In this document: in pieces, positions 49,731 through 59,118 of the stretch
Position numbering within the stretch: the first letter of the stretch is position 1
How the letters are laid out: every line of letters begins with the position of its first letter
The notes under the pieces: model-generated
What the model was told of the DNA's origin: nothing
Seen by the model: only the letters and a program-made list of their open reading frames with translations
The model's database searches: none
Position numbers and translations under genes: made by a program
NCBI RefSeq assembly: GCF_001297125.1
Contig: NZ_LHPC01000007.1
Span: 248,001 to 312,000, forward strand
Length of the DNA: 64,000 nt
Reading direction: 5' to 3'
Origin: Pseudomonas sp. RIT-PI-q
GTDB taxonomy: Bacteria > Pseudomonadota > Gammaproteobacteria > Pseudomonadales > Pseudomonadaceae

Positions 49731-50168
49731 TTATTCCTCGAACTTGCCGCCAGCTGCTTCGATAGCCGCACGCGCACCTTTGGTGGCGCCGATTCCCTTT
49801 CCGATGGTAACAGCGCGAGTCACTTCGCCGGACAGCATGATTTTCACACGCTGTACGTTGACGTTGATCACGTTGGCATCTTTCAGGGACTGCACGGTGA
49901 CGATGTCGCCTTCCACTTTAGCCAGTTCGGACAAACGCACTTCTGCGCGATCCATGGCTTTCAGGGAAACGAAACCGAACTTCGGCAGGCGACGATGCAG
50001 CGGCTGTTGACCGCCTTCAAAGCCTGGAGCAATGGTGCCACCGGAGCGGGAGGACTGACCTTTGTGGCCACGGCCACCGGTCTTGCCCAAACCACTACCG
50101 ATACCACGGCCCGGACGATGCTTTTCGCGACGGGAACCCGGCGCTGGACTCAGATCATTGAGTTTCAT
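49731..50168 (-). CDS. rplO: 50S ribosomal protein L15
   Basis: The 145-residue protein has the glycine/arginine-rich N-terminal tail [20 protein letters not shown] and the [17 protein letters not shown] segment. Its stop is followed immediately by secY. It sits between rpmD and secY in the spc operon and is needed late in 50S assembly. Confidence 0.97.
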   Translation of the reverse strand: MKLNDLSPAPGSRREKHRPGRGIGSGLGKTGGRGHKGQSSRSGGTIAPGFEGGQQPLHRRLPKFGFVSLKAMDRAEVRLSELAKVEGDIVTVQSLKDANVINVNVQRVKIMLSGEVTRAVTIGKGIGATKGARAAIEAAGGKFEE

Positions 50169-50171
50169 CGA

Positions 50172-50348
50172 TTAACCCTCGACACGCAGCATGTAGTAAG
50201 CCTTGTTGATCATCCCGCGATTCTCGGGAGTATCAAGCACTTCTACAGTGTGACCGATGCGACGCAGACCCAGACCCTTAACGCACAGTTTGTGGTTAGG
50301 GATGCGGCCGGTCATGCTTTTGATCAGCGTAACTTTAACGGTAGCCAT
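50172..50348 (-). CDS. rpmD: 50S ribosomal protein L30
   Basis: The 58-residue protein reads [20 protein letters not shown] to MLRVEG. It is present between rpsE and rplO, with gaps of two and three bases, and has an open frame with no interruption. The small size is normal for L30, a ferredoxin-like protein contacting 23S and 5S rRNA. Confidence 0.95.
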   Translation of the reverse strand: MATVKVTLIKSMTGRIPNHKLCVKGLGLRRIGHTVEVLDTPENRGMINKAYYMLRVEG

Positions 50349-50350
50349 GA

Positions 50351-50851
50351 TCAGAAGATCTCCTTGACGCTTTTGCCACGCTTGGCGGCAATGGACTCAG
50401 GAGACTGCATAGCTTTCAAACCTTTGAAAGTGGCGTGAACCACGTTTACCGGGTTAGTCGAGCCGTAGCACTTGGCCAGAACGTTCTGAACGCCAGCAAC
50501 TTCGAGGACAGCACGCATAGCGCCGCCAGCGATGATACCGGTACCTTCAGAAGCAGGCTGCATGTACACCTTCGAAGCGCCGTGACCGGACTTCATTGCG
50601 TACTGCAGAGTGGTGCCGTTCAGATCAACTTGGATCATGTTGCGGCGAGCAGCTTCCATTGCCTTCTGGATCGCAGCAGGCACTTCACGTGACTTGCCAC
50701 GGCCGAAGCCAACACGCCCTTTACCATCACCAACCACGGTCAACGCGGTGAAAGTGAAGATACGGCCGCCTTTTACGGTTTTGGCTACGCGGTTAACTTG
50801 AACCAGCTTCTCAATGTAGCCTTCGTCGCGCTTTTGGTCGTTATTTGACAT
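50351..50851 (-). CDS. rpsE: 30S ribosomal protein S5
   Basis: The 166-residue protein has a double-stranded RNA-binding domain ([20 protein letters not shown]), [19 protein letters not shown] and the C-terminal S5 domain. It helps decoding accuracy; the loop VKGGR, the usual site of spectinomycin-resistance changes, appears wild type. Confidence 0.97.
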   Translation of the reverse strand: MSNNDQKRDEGYIEKLVQVNRVAKTVKGGRIFTFTALTVVGDGKGRVGFGRGKSREVPAAIQKAMEAARRNMIQVDLNGTTLQYAMKSGHGASKVYMQPASEGTGIIAGGAMRAVLEVAGVQNVLAKCYGSTNPVNVVHATFKGLKAMQSPESIAAKRGKSVKEIF

Positions 50852-50854
50852 AAC

Positions 50855-51205
50855 TTAGAACTCCAGCCCAGCTTCACGAGCAGCATCAGCCAGCGCCTTG
50901 ACGCGGCCGTGGTACTTGAAGCCAGAGCGGTCGAAAGCCACCTGCGAGACGCCAGCGGCTTTAGCACGCGTAGCGACCAGCTGGCCAACCTTAGTGGCCG
51001 CGTCGATGTTGCCAGTGGCGCCATCACGCAGTTCTTTATCCAAAGTCGAGGCAGATGCCAGGACTTTGTTGCCGTCGGCCGAAATGACCTGGGCGTAGAT
51101 GTGCTGCGACGAGCGGAACACGCAGAGACGCACGACTTCGAGTTCGTGCATTTTCAGGCGTGCTTTGCGAGCGCGACGCAGTCGAGTAACTTTTTTGTCG
51201 GTCAT
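50855..51205 (-). CDS. rplR: 50S ribosomal protein L18
   Basis: The 116-residue protein has a basic N-terminus ([20 protein letters not shown]) and a C-terminal Rossmann-like fold that holds 5S rRNA with L5. It is followed by rpsE after three bases and lies ten bases after rplF. Confidence 0.97.
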   Translation of the reverse strand: MTDKKVTRLRRARKARLKMHELEVVRLCVFRSSQHIYAQVISADGNKVLASASTLDKELRDGATGNIDAATKVGQLVATRAKAAGVSQVAFDRSGFKYHGRVKALADAAREAGLEF

Positions 51206-51215
51206 TTGCTATGCC

Positions 51216-51749
51216 CTACTTCTTCTTGGCTTCTTTACGACGGACGACTTCGTCCGCGTAGCGCACACCTTTGCCTTTGTACGGCTCTGGTGGACGGAAG
51301 TCGCGGATCTCGGCGGCCACTTGACCTACCAGCTGCTTATCGATACCCCGGATCAGGATGTCGGTTTGGCTAGGAGTCTCAGCGGTGATGCCTTCCGGCA
51401 GTTCATAATCCACTGGGTGCGAGAAGCCAAGAGCCAGGTTCAGCACTGTGCCTTTTGCTTGCGCTTTGTAACCAACACCGACCAGCTGGAGCTTGCGCTC
51501 GAAGCCTTGGCTTACGCCTTGGACCATGTTGTTTACCAACGCACGAGTGGTACCAGCCATTGCGCGAGTTTGTTGATCGCCATTGCGAGCAGCGAAACGC
51601 AGCTCACCAGCTTCTTCAACAATCTCAACGGACGAATGGATGTTCAGTTCGAGAGTGCCCTTGGCACCCTTCACCGAAAGCTGTTGGCCTGCGAATTTGA
51701 CTTCGACACCGGCTGGCAGCTTAACGGGGTTCTTAGCGACGCGTGACAT
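51216..51749 (-). CDS. rplF: 50S ribosomal protein L6
   Basis: The 177-residue protein has two similar domains and the C-terminal signature [20 protein letters not shown]. It sits near the GTPase-associated centre, by the sarcin-ricin loop. It follows rpsH by 12 bases. Confidence 0.97.
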   Translation of the reverse strand: MSRVAKNPVKLPAGVEVKFAGQQLSVKGAKGTLELNIHSSVEIVEEAGELRFAARNGDQQTRAMAGTTRALVNNMVQGVSQGFERKLQLVGVGYKAQAKGTVLNLALGFSHPVDYELPEGITAETPSQTDILIRGIDKQLVGQVAAEIRDFRPPEPYKGKGVRYADEVVRRKEAKKK

Positions 51750-51761
51750 GCTTATCCCCCC

Positions 51762-52154
51762 TTAGAACACAGTGCAAAGAACTTCGCCGCCGACACCGGC
51801 AGCGCGCGCAGCACGATCCGTCATCACACCTTTGTTGGTGGAGACGATAGACACACCGAGACCGCCACGAACTTTTGGCAGATCATCGACGGACTTGTAC
51901 TGACGCAGGCCTGGACGGCTAACGCGCTTCACTTCCTCGATGACCGGACGGCCTTCGAAGTATTTCAGCTCGATAGACAGCAGTGGTTTGATTTCGCTGC
52001 TGATCTGATAACCCGCAATGTAACCTTCGTCCTTCAGGACTTTGGCAACAGCTACCTTCAAAGTAGAAGATGGCATGCTTACGACGGACTTTTCAGCCAT
52101 CTGGGCATTACGGATTCGAGTTAGCATGTCCGCTAACGGGTCCTGCATACTCAT
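51762..52154 (-). CDS. rpsH: 30S ribosomal protein S8
   Basis: The 130-residue protein starts [20 protein letters not shown] and ends [14 protein letters not shown]. It binds 16S helix 21, and in E. coli it represses the spc operon by binding similar RNA at the rplE start. Here the gene follows a 209-base gap with its own promoter candidate and a hairpin-bearing leader. S8-binding RNA could lie there instead; that is inference. Confidence 0.97.
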   Translation of the reverse strand: MSMQDPLADMLTRIRNAQMAEKSVVSMPSSTLKVAVAKVLKDEGYIAGYQISSEIKPLLSIELKYFEGRPVIEEVKRVSRPGLRQYKSVDDLPKVRGGLGVSIVSTNKGVMTDRAARAAGVGGEVLCTVF

Positions 52155-52174
52155 GGGCTAGACGCTCCTAATAC

Positions 52175-52196
52175 AAAAAAATTAGCCTTGCGGCTA
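52175..52196 (-). promoter_or_regulatory. GCAA-loop hairpin with T-run in the rpsH leader
   Basis: On the minus strand TAGCC-GCAA-GGCTA is followed by ATTTTTTT, about 20 bases before the rpsH ATG. The short stem with a GNRA tetraloop and seven Ts is a possible attenuator or regulatory pause. Confidence 0.5.
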
Positions 52197-52252
52197 CTAC
52201 GTGTCGCCGAGTACATCCGCACGAAAAAAGTACGGGCTCAGGCGAGCCGGGT

Positions 52253-52281
52253 ATTCTAGACACACCCCACAAATGAATCAA
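52253..52281 (-). promoter_or_regulatory. Promoter candidate upstream of rpsH
   Basis: On the minus strand TTGATT (52276-52281), a 17-base spacer and TAGAAT (52253-52258) fit sigma-70. The -35 is part of a hairpin at 52276-52302. The -10 is identical to that of the S10 promoter. A start near 52246 would give a leader of about 92 bases. Confidence 0.6.
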
Positions 52282-52302
52282 GCCCCAATAGGGGCTTGAT
52301 TC
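52276..52302 (-). terminator. Strong hairpin between rpsN and rpsH
   Basis: AATCAAGCCCC pairs perfectly with GGGGCTTGATT (11 bp) around an AATA loop on the plus strand. It is 61 bases beyond the rpsN stop. On the minus strand ATTCATTTG follows, weakly T-rich. It looks like a terminator or RNA-processing/stability element that divides the spc operon. Confidence 0.55.
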
Positions 52303-52363
52303 AAGTTCAAGGTCACCGGTGGTCAGGATCTTGCGATCCCGAACACCGAGACTTTGACAGTGC

Positions 52364-52669
52364 TTACCAGCTGGCTTTAACCAGACCAGGTACGTCACCA
52401 CGCATTGCAGCTTCACGCAGTTTGTTACGGCCGAGGCCGAACTTGCGGTAAACGCCGTGTGGACGACCGGTCAGGCGGCAGCGGTTACGCATGCGCGAAG
52501 CGCTTGCGTCACGTGGCTGCTTCTGCAGAGCTACTGTAGCTTCCCAACGCGCTTCTGGACTTGCGTTCAGATCAACGATGATAGCTTTCAGTGCTGCACG
52601 CTTTTTGGCGTACTTGGCAACCGTGAGCTGACGCTTCAGCTCGCGGTTTTTCATGCTCATCTTGGCCAT
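52364..52669 (-). CDS. rpsN: 30S ribosomal protein S14, zinc-independent form
   Basis: The 101-residue protein is the long form with a single Cys ([18 protein letters not shown]), so it has no zinc ribbon. The ATG at 52669 gives the usual start [17 protein letters not shown]. It is followed by the 209-base gap before rpsH, whereas the other spc genes lie within a few to some tens of bases of each other. Confidence 0.96.
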   Translation of the reverse strand: MAKMSMKNRELKRQLTVAKYAKKRAALKAIIVDLNASPEARWEATVALQKQPRDASASRMRNRCRLTGRPHGVYRKFGLGRNKLREAAMRGDVPGLVKASW

Positions 52670-52682
52670 TTTCCTACTCCAA

Positions 52683-53222
52683 TCAGTTGCGGAACGGGAA
52701 TTTGAAAGCACGCAACAGGGCGCGACCTTCATCATCGTTCTTGGCAGTGGTGGTCAGGGTAATGTCCAGACCGCGGAGAGCATCGATCTTGTCGTAGTCG
52801 ATTTCCGGGAAGATGATCTGCTCTTTTACGCCCATGCTGTAGTTACCACGACCATCGAAGGACTTGGCATTCAGGCCGCGGAAGTCGCGGACCCGAGGCA
52901 GGGAGATCGACAGCAGACGATCCAGGAATTCGTACATACGCTCACGGCGCAGGGTCACTTTGACGCCGATCGGCCAACCTTCACGGACTTTAAAGCCAGC
53001 GATGGATTTCCGAGCGTAAGTCACAACGACTTTCTGACCGGTGATCTTTTCCAGGTCAGCAACAGCGTGCTCGATGACTTTTTTGTCACCGACCGCTTCG
53101 CCCAGACCCATGTTCAGGGTGATCTTTGTAACGCGTGGAACTTCCATCACGTTCGAAAGCTTAAGTTCTTCCTTAAGCTTCGGTGCGATTTCCTTCCAGT
53201 AAATCTCTTTTAGTCGTGCCAT
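52683..53222 (-). CDS. rplE: 50S ribosomal protein L5
   Basis: The 179-residue protein binds 5S rRNA and touches S13 and P-site tRNA at the central protuberance. Seen are [40 protein letters not shown] and a C-terminal [14 protein letters not shown]. The gap to rplX is 20 bases, with no obvious hairpin like the S8 site of E. coli. Confidence 0.97.
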   Translation of the reverse strand: MARLKEIYWKEIAPKLKEELKLSNVMEVPRVTKITLNMGLGEAVGDKKVIEHAVADLEKITGQKVVVTYARKSIAGFKVREGWPIGVKVTLRRERMYEFLDRLLSISLPRVRDFRGLNAKSFDGRGNYSMGVKEQIIFPEIDYDKIDALRGLDITLTTTAKNDDEGRALLRAFKFPFRN

Positions 53223-53242
53223 GGTCTTCTACCTAGCAGTGT

Positions 53243-53557
53243 TCAAGCATCAACCGCTTTTTGGGTCGACTTGAAGACACGAATTTTCTTGCCGTCTTCT
53301 ACTTTGAAACCAACGCGATCAGCCTTGTTGGTTTCGCCGTTGAAAATGGCAACGTTGGAAGCGTGCAATGGCGCTTCTTTCTCGACGATACCGCCTTGTA
53401 CGCCCGCTGCAGGGTTAGGCTTGGTATGACGCTTAACCAGGTTCAGACCACCAACGACCAGACGGTCGTCAGCGAGAACCTTAAGCACCTTACCGCGCTT
53501 ACCTTTGTCTTTGCCGGCGATCACGATGATCTCGTCGTCACGACGAATCTTTTGCAT
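53243..53557 (-). CDS. rplX: 50S ribosomal protein L24
   Basis: The 104-residue protein has a KOW motif ([19 protein letters not shown]) near the start and the segment [18 protein letters not shown]. It is an assembly initiator for 50S and lies near the exit tunnel. It follows rplN by 11 bases. Confidence 0.97.
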   Translation of the reverse strand: MQKIRRDDEIIVIAGKDKGKRGKVLKVLADDRLVVGGLNLVKRHTKPNPAAGVQGGIVEKEAPLHASNVAIFNGETNKADRVGFKVEDGKKIRVFKSTQKAVDA

Positions 53558-53568
53558 GTCGGATCTCC

Positions 53569-53937
53569 TTACAGCACTTCTGGGGCGAGCGAGACGATCT
53601 TCATGAACTTCTCAGTACGAAGTTCACGGGTCACTGGCCCAAAGATACGGGTGCCGATCGGCTCTTGCTTGTTGTTCAGAAGAACAGCAGCGTTGCCATC
53701 AAAGCGGATAATGGAGCCATCAGCACGACGTACGCCGTGACGAGTGCGGACTACAACAGCAGTCATCACTTGGCCTTTTTTCACTTTACCGCGAGGAATT
53801 GCTTCCTTCACGGTAACTTTGATGATGTCACCGATACCAGCGTAACGACGATGGGAGCCACCCAGCACCTTGATGCACATAACACGGCGAGCGCCGCTGT
53901 TATCGGCCACATCGAGCATGGATTGAGTCTGAATCAT
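53569..53937 (-). CDS. rplN: 50S ribosomal protein L14
   Basis: The 122-residue protein starts [20 protein letters not shown]. It forms an intersubunit bridge and is the binding site of RsfS silencing factor. The gap to rpsQ is only 23 bases, leaving no room for a separate spc promoter; S10 and spc genes appear continuous here. Confidence 0.97.
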   Translation of the reverse strand: MIQTQSMLDVADNSGARRVMCIKVLGGSHRRYAGIGDIIKVTVKEAIPRGKVKKGQVMTAVVVRTRHGVRRADGSIIRFDGNAAVLLNNKQEPIGTRIFGPVTRELRTEKFMKIVSLAPEVL

Positions 53938-53960
53938 ATAATTTCTCCGACCCCTAGTCC

Positions 53961-54227
53961 TTAGACTTCCACAGCGCGTTCGAGAACATCAACCAATGCC
54001 CAAGACTTGGTCTTGGCCAGCGGACGAGTTTCACGAATAGTGACTTTGTCGCCGATGTGGCACTGATTGGTTTCGTCGTGCGCGTGCAGCTTAGTCGAAC
54101 GCTTAACGTATTTACCGTAGATCGGGTGCTTAACGCGACGCTCGATCAGAACGGTGATGGTCTTGTCCATTTTGTCGCTGACAACACGGCCAGTCAGCGT
54201 ACGGACGGTTTTTTCGGCTTCAGCCAT
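53961..54227 (-). CDS. rpsQ: 30S ribosomal protein S17
   Basis: The 88-residue OB-fold protein has [20 protein letters not shown] and [17 protein letters not shown]. It is a primary 16S binder of the 5' domain. Its ATG lies two bases after the rpmC stop. Confidence 0.97.
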   Translation of the reverse strand: MAEAEKTVRTLTGRVVSDKMDKTITVLIERRVKHPIYGKYVKRSTKLHAHDETNQCHIGDKVTIRETRPLAKTKSWALVDVLERAVEV

Positions 54228-54229
54228 GA

Positions 54230-54421
54230 TTACTTACCTGCCTGCTGTTTGAGCACAGTCTTCACGCGAGCGATGTCACGCTTAACTTGCCGGAGCAGGT
54301 GAGACTGCCCCAACTGGCCAGTTGCTTTCTGCATACGCAGATTGAACTGGTCGCGCAGCAGGCCGAGCAGTTGCTCGTTAAGCTGCGGCGCGTCTTTTTC
54401 ACGAAGTTCGTTCGCTTTCAT
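54230..54421 (-). CDS. rpmC: 50S ribosomal protein L29
   Basis: The 63-residue two-helix protein starts [21 protein letters not shown] use the ATG at 54421, which overlaps the rplP stop; a GTG one codon upstream is possible. It lies at the tunnel exit where trigger factor and SRP dock. Confidence 0.96.
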   Translation of the reverse strand: MKANELREKDAPQLNEQLLGLLRDQFNLRMQKATGQLGQSHLLRQVKRDIARVKTVLKQQAGK

Positions 54422-54834
54422 CACATCACCGTCCGTTTAACAAAGGCGGTGGCGAGCGGCAGCTTTGCAGCAGCCAGGGCAAAAGCCTCACGCGCCAGCT
54501 CTTCAGTAACGCCCTCGATTTCATACAGGACTTTGCCTGGCTGAATCTGGGCAACCCAGTACTCCACACTACCCTTACCTTTACCCATCCGAACTTCGAG
54601 TGGCTTTTTGGAAATAGGCTTGTCCGGGAATACACGGATCCAGATCTTGCCGCCACGTTTAACGTGACGGGTCAGAGCACGACGCGCTGACTCGATCTGA
54701 CGAGCGGTGAGACGACCACGAGCTACAGACTTCAGCGCGAACTCGCCGAAGCTGACTTTGCTACCGCGCTGAGCCAGACCACGGTTGTGGCCTGTCATCT
54801 GCTTGCGGAACTTCGTACGCTTTGGTTGCAACAT
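54421..54834 (-). CDS. rplP: 50S ribosomal protein L16
   Basis: The 137-residue protein starts [20 protein letters not shown] and has the RNA-contact segment around [20 protein letters not shown]16 touches A-site tRNA and carries a hydroxylated arginine in many bacteria. It overlaps rpmC by one base. Confidence 0.97.
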   Translation of the reverse strand: MLQPKRTKFRKQMTGHNRGLAQRGSKVSFGEFALKSVARGRLTARQIESARRALTRHVKRGGKIWIRVFPDKPISKKPLEVRMGKGKGSVEYWVAQIQPGKVLYEIEGVTEELAREAFALAAAKLPLATAFVKRTVM

Positions 54835-54846
54835 TTGGCGTACCCC

Positions 54847-55533
54847 TTACTTAGCAGCTTTTTTACGAGGCGCTGGTGCTTGTGGTTTCAGTTCTTCTTG
54901 GCGACCACCAATTACTTCGCCTTTGAAGATCCAAACCTTTACACCGATCACACCGTAAGTGGTGTGAGCTTCGTAGTTGGCATAGTCGATGTCGGCACGC
55001 AGGGTGTGCAGTGGCACACGACCTTCGCGATACCATTCAGTACGTGCGATTTCAGCACCGCCGAGACGACCGCTCACTTGGATTTTGATGCCTTTGGCAC
55101 CAATGCGCATGGCGTTCTGTACAGCGCGCTTCATAGCGCGACGGAACATTACGCGACGCTCCAGCTGCTGAGCTACGCTCTGCGCAACCAACATACCGTC
55201 GAGCTCCGGCTTGCGGATTTCTTCGATATTGATGTGCACAGGCACACCCATTTGTTTGGTCAGGTCCTGACGCAGTTTCTCAACATCTTCACCTTTCTTC
55301 CCGATAACGATACCTGGACGAGCGGTGTGGATGGTGATACGTGCAGTTTGGGCCGGACGATGGATATCGATACGGCTTACGGACGCGCTTTTTAGTTTGT
55401 CTTGGAGATACTCGCGCACCTTCAGATCAGCGAACAAATAGTCCGCATAAGTCCGACCGTCTGCGTACCAGACGGAGGTGTGCTCCTTGACGATTCCCAG
55501 GCGAATGCCAATGGGATGTACTTTCTGACCCAT
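54847..55533 (-). CDS. rpsC: 30S ribosomal protein S3
   Basis: The 228-residue protein has a KH domain (about residues 39-107, with [18 protein letters not shown]) and a C-terminal S3 domain, ending in an alanine/proline/lysine tail. The ATG at 55533 gives the canonical [20 protein letters not shown]. It is part of the mRNA entry helicase. It lies 13 bases after rplV. Confidence 0.97.
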
Positions 55534-55546
55534 CTCTTCGACTCCG

Positions 55547-55879
55547 TTACTTGTCAGCAACCTTGACAGTGATATGGCAAGACCGCTTGACGATGCGATC
55601 AGCACGGCCTTTGGCACGTGGCATGATTCGCTTCAGCGAACGCCCTTCGTTGACGAAAACGGTGCTGACTTTAAGGTCATCAACGTCTGCGCCTTCGTTA
55701 TGCTCGGCGTTGGCTACGGCCGACTCCAGCACTTTCTTCATGATCTCGGCGGCTTTCTTACTGCTGAAAGCCAACAGGTTGAGCGCTTCGCCCACCTTCT
55801 TCCCGCGGATCTGGTCGGCGACCAAGCGGGCTTTCTGGGCGGAGATTCGAGCGCCCGACAACTTAGCGGCTACTTCCAT
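55547..55879 (-). CDS. rplV: 50S ribosomal protein L22
   Basis: The 110-residue protein has an extended loop ([17 protein letters not shown]) that lines the exit tunnel; changes here give macrolide resistance in other bacteria, and this loop looks unaltered. Start [20 protein letters not shown]. Confidence 0.97.
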
Positions 55880-55892
55880 CGTTCCTTACCCC

Positions 55893-56168
55893 TTAACGCT
55901 TGGCTTTCTTGTCTGCCACGTGCCCACGATATGTGCGGGTACCGGCAAACTCGCCCAGTTTGTGGCCGACCATGTCTTCGTTCACGAGAACTGGAACATG
56001 TTGACGACCGTTATGCACTGCAATGGTCAAACCGACCATTTGTGGCAGGATCATCGAACGACGCGACCAGGTCTTAACTGGTTTGCGATCGTTCTTTTCC
56101 GCCGCCACTTCGATCTTCTTCAGTAGGTGAAGATCAATAAAAGGACCTTTTTTCAGAGAACGTGGCAC
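55893..56168 (-). CDS. rpsS: 30S ribosomal protein S19
   Basis: The 91-residue protein starts [20 protein letters not shown] and ends with the lysine-rich tail HVADKKAKR. It partners S13 at the head of the small subunit. It lies between rplB and rplV. Confidence 0.97.
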   Translation of the reverse strand: MPRSLKKGPFIDLHLLKKIEVAAEKNDRKPVKTWSRRSMILPQMVGLTIAVHNGRQHVPVLVNEDMVGHKLGEFAGTRTYRGHVADKKAKR

Positions 56169-56184
56169 TGTCGTATCCCTCTAT

Positions 56185-57009
56185 TTACTTGCGACGACGG
56201 ACGATCATTTTGTCGGTACGCTTATTACCACGAGTCTTCGCGCCCTTAGTCGGGAAGCCCCATGGCGATACCGGATGACGACCACCAGAGGTACGACCTT
56301 CACCACCACCATGTGGGTGGTCAACCGGGTTCATGGCAACACCACGAACGGTTGGGCGAACGCCACGCCAGCGTTTGGCACCAGCTTTACCCAGCGAACG
56401 CAGGCTGTGCTCGGAGTTCGAGACTTCACCCAGGGTCGCGCGGCATTCAGCCAGCACTTTACGCATCTCACCAGAACGCAGACGCAGGGTCACGTAGACA
56501 CCTTCACGAGCGATCAGCTGAGCCGAAGCACCAGCGGAACGAGCGATTTGCGCGCCTTTACCTGGCTTCAATTCGATGCCGTGTACGGTGCTACCAACTG
56601 GAATGTTACGCAGTTGCAGAGCGTTGCCCGGCTTGATCGGCGCCAAAGCACCTGCGATCAGCTGGTCACCAGCACTCACGCCTTTAGGGGCGATGATGTA
56701 GCGACGCTCGCCATCTGCGTACAGCAGCAGAGCGATGTGAGCAGTACGGTTTGGATCGTATTCAATACGCTCGACAGTGGCAGAGATGCCATCTTTGTCG
56801 TTGCGACGGAAATCGACCAGACGATAATGCTGCTTATGGCCACCACCGATGTGACGAGTGGTAATACGACCATTGTTGTTACGACCACCAGTCTTCGATT
56901 TTTTCTCGAGCAGCGGTGCGTGAGGAGCGCCTTTATGCAGCTCCTGGTTGACCACCTTGACCACAAAACGGCGGCCAGGGGAAGTCGGTTTGCATTTAAC
57001 GATTGCCAT
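56185..57009 (-). CDS. rplB: 50S ribosomal protein L2
   Basis: The 274-residue protein has an OB-fold/SH3 core. The signature [20 protein letters not shown] includes the histidine near the peptidyl-transferase centre. It is one of the most conserved ribosomal proteins and is followed by rpsS after 16 bases. Confidence 0.98.
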   Translation of the reverse strand: MAIVKCKPTSPGRRFVVKVVNQELHKGAPHAPLLEKKSKTGGRNNNGRITTRHIGGGHKQHYRLVDFRRNDKDGISATVERIEYDPNRTAHIALLLYADGERRYIIAPKGVSAGDQLIAGALAPIKPGNALQLRNIPVGSTVHGIELKPGKGAQIARSAGASAQLIAREGVYVTLRLRSGEMRKVLAECRATLGEVSNSEHSLRSLGKAGAKRWRGVRPTVRGVAMNPVDHPHGGGEGRTSGGRHPVSPWGFPTKGAKTRGNKRTDKMIVRRRK

Positions 57010-57023
57010 GATGCACCCCTTCC

Positions 57024-57323
57024 TTACTCAGCACTGCTGCTGAAATCGAGATCTTGGCCTGGCTGAAGGGAGATAACTGCCTTCTTCCAGTCATTACGCT
57101 TGCCCAGACCGCGAGCAGTGCGCTTGCTCTTACCCAGAACATTCAGGGTAGTAACACGCTCTACTTTCACGCTGAACAGGCTTTCGACGGCCTTCTTGAT
57201 TTCCAGCTTGGTTGCGTCAGTTGCAACCTTGAAAACGAACTGGCCTTTCTTGTCAGCCAGAACCGTAGCCTTCTCGGAAACGTGCGGGCCAAGCAGAACT
57301 TTAAATACGCGTTCCTGGTTCAT
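57024..57323 (-). CDS. rplW: 50S ribosomal protein L23
   Basis: The 99-residue protein starts [20 protein letters not shown] and has the protruding loop [20 protein letters not shown] that docks trigger factor and SRP. Its ATG overlaps the rplD stop by four bases. Confidence 0.97.
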
Positions 57324-57922
57324 CCCAGCAGCTCCTCGAATTTCTTCACGGCCGACACGGTGATCAACACCTTGTCGTATGCGATCAGACTAACTGGATC
57401 GGAACCTTGCACGTCACGTACATCAACGTGTGGCAGGTTACGAGCAGCCAGGTACAGGTTCTGATCAACTACTTCAGACACGATCAAGACGTCAGTCAAG
57501 CCCATGCCGGTCAGTTTGTTCAGCAGATCTTTGGTCTTCGGTGCATCAACAGCGAAGTCCTGAACCACAACCAGACGATCAGTACGCACCAGCTCAGCAA
57601 GGATGGAACGCATTGCTGCGCGATACATCTTCTTGTTCAGCTTCTGGGTGTGATCCTGAGGACGAGCTGCGAAAGTAGTACCGCCGCCACGCCAGATTGG
57701 GCTACGGATAGTACCGGCACGAGCACGGCCAGTACCTTTCTGACGCCATGGGCGCTTACCGCCACCACGAACGTCGGAACGGGTCTTTTGCTGCTTGCTA
57801 CCTTGACGGCCGCCGGCCATGTAGGCCACGACTGCTTGGTGAACCAGCGTCTCGTTGAATTCGCCGCCAAATGTCAGTTCGGAAACTTCGATCGCTTGAG
57901 CGTCATTTACATTTAATTGCAT
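57320..57922 (-). CDS. rplD: 50S ribosomal protein L4
   Basis: The 200-residue protein has a tunnel loop (about residues 45-100, with [20 protein letters not shown]) and a Rossmann-like globular part. In E. coli L4 represses its own S10 operon through the leader RNA. The leader here seems only about 56 bases long, so that mechanism may be absent. Confidence 0.97.
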
Positions 57923-57934
57923 GTCAGCTTCCCC

Positions 57935-58570
57935 TTAACCGCGAGCCTTGGCTGCTGGACGTACAACCAAGTTGCCGCCAGTAGCGCCAGGAACAGCGCC
58001 CTTGACCAACAACAGATTGCGTTCAGCGTCCACGCGCACTACTTCGAGGGACTGCACGGTCACGCGCTCAGCGCCCATATGACCGGACATTTTTTTGCCC
58101 TTGAATACACGACCAGGAGTCTGGCACTGGCCGATAGAGCCTGGAACGCGGTGGGACACGGAGTTACCGTGGGTATTATCTTGCCCGCGGAAGTTCCAAC
58201 GCTTGATCGTACCCTGGAAGCCTTTACCCTTGGACTGACCGGTTACATCAACCAGTTGACCAGCGGCGAAGATTTCAGCGTTGATCAGATCGCCGGCCTG
58301 GTACTCGCCTTCTTCAAGGCGGAATTCCATTACGGTACGACCAGCGGCAACGTTCGCTTTAGCGAAGTGGCCAGCCTGAGCAGCTGTAACACGCGAAGCA
58401 CGACGCTCGCCTACAGTGACTTGCACTGCACGATAGCCATCGGTCTCTTCAGTTTTGAACTGGGTGACGCGATTCGGCTCGATCTCAATGACCGTGACCG
58501 GAATGGAGACACCTTCTTCGGTGAAAATACGGGTCATACCGCATTTACGACCGACTACACCAATAGTCAT
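57935..58570 (-). CDS. rplC: 50S ribosomal protein L3
   Basis: The 211-residue protein has the methylatable glutamine in [20 protein letters not shown] and the RTVMEFR segment. The ATG at 58570 gives [20 protein letters not shown]; the frame further up to 58603 reads the leader. It initiates 50S assembly and reaches the peptidyl-transferase centre. Confidence 0.97.
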   Translation of the reverse strand: MTIGVVGRKCGMTRIFTEEGVSIPVTVIEIEPNRVTQFKTEETDGYRAVQVTVGERRASRVTAAQAGHFAKANVAAGRTVMEFRLEEGEYQAGDLINAEIFAAGQLVDVTGQSKGKGFQGTIKRWNFRGQDNTHGNSVSHRVPGSIGQCQTPGRVFKGKKMSGHMGAERVTVQSLEVVRVDAERNLLLVKGAVPGATGGNLVVRPAAKARG

Positions 58571-58650
58571 GTTGTAAACCTCATGAGTGTACGGGGCTTT
58601 CACCCGCTATGGCCGCCCATTTCAGAGCGTTACACGACTAAGACCGAGTC

Positions 58651-58962
58651 TTAGCCGAGGCTGATCTGCACTTCCACACCGGCCGCAAGATCAAGCTTCA
58701 TAAGAGCATCAACGGTTTTATCCGTTGGCTGGACGATGTCCAGAACGCGCTTATGAGTACGGATCTCGTACTGGTCACGCGCGTCTTTGTTGACGTGCGG
58801 GGAGACCAGAACGGTGAACCGCTCTTTACGGGTAGGCAGTGGAATTGGACCACGCACTTGAGCACCAGTACGTTTCGCGGTTTCCACGATTTCCTGGGTG
58901 GATTGGTCGATCAGGCGATGGTCAAAAGCCTTCAACCTGATACGGATTTGCTGATTTTGCAT
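58651..58962 (-). CDS. rpsJ: 30S ribosomal protein S10 / NusE
   Basis: The 103-residue protein starts [20 protein letters not shown]. It has dual roles: 30S head protein and, with NusB (encoded at 4647-5147), antitermination factor. It is the first gene of the S10 operon, with a near-consensus promoter 63 bases upstream. Confidence 0.98.
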
Positions 58963-59024
58963 TGGATTTCAGACTCCGGCTGCTATTCCCACCGAGCGCA
59001 ATACGCCCGTTAAAAGGAGGCGCA

Positions 59025-59053
59025 ATTCTATAGACGCCCCAGATAGGTGTCAA
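59025..59053 (-). promoter_or_regulatory. S10 operon promoter
   Basis: On the minus strand TTGACA (59048-59053, perfect -35), a 17-base spacer and TAGAAT (59025-59030) are read. A TTGCGCC discriminator follows, GC-rich as in stringently controlled promoters. A start near 59018 leaves a leader of about 56 bases. It sits just after the tuf terminator. Confidence 0.8.
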
Positions 59054-59057
59054 CCCA

Positions 59058-59090
59058 ATAAAAAAGCCCCCGCTAAGCGGGGGCTTTTTC
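59058..59090 (-). terminator. Terminator of the str/tuf unit
   Basis: AAAGCCCCCGC pairs with GCGGGGGCTTT; T-runs flank it on both strands. It lies 28 bases past the tuf stop and just before the S10 promoter. Confidence 0.92.
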
Positions 59091-59118
59091 AATTCATCAA
59101 AGCTTACTCAAAAAGAGC

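Noticed and set aside
48264..50438. A 724-residue plus-strand open frame opposite secY, rplO and rpmD
   Set aside because: It is antisense to conserved ribosomal genes and reads low-complexity His/Gln/Arg-rich sequence.
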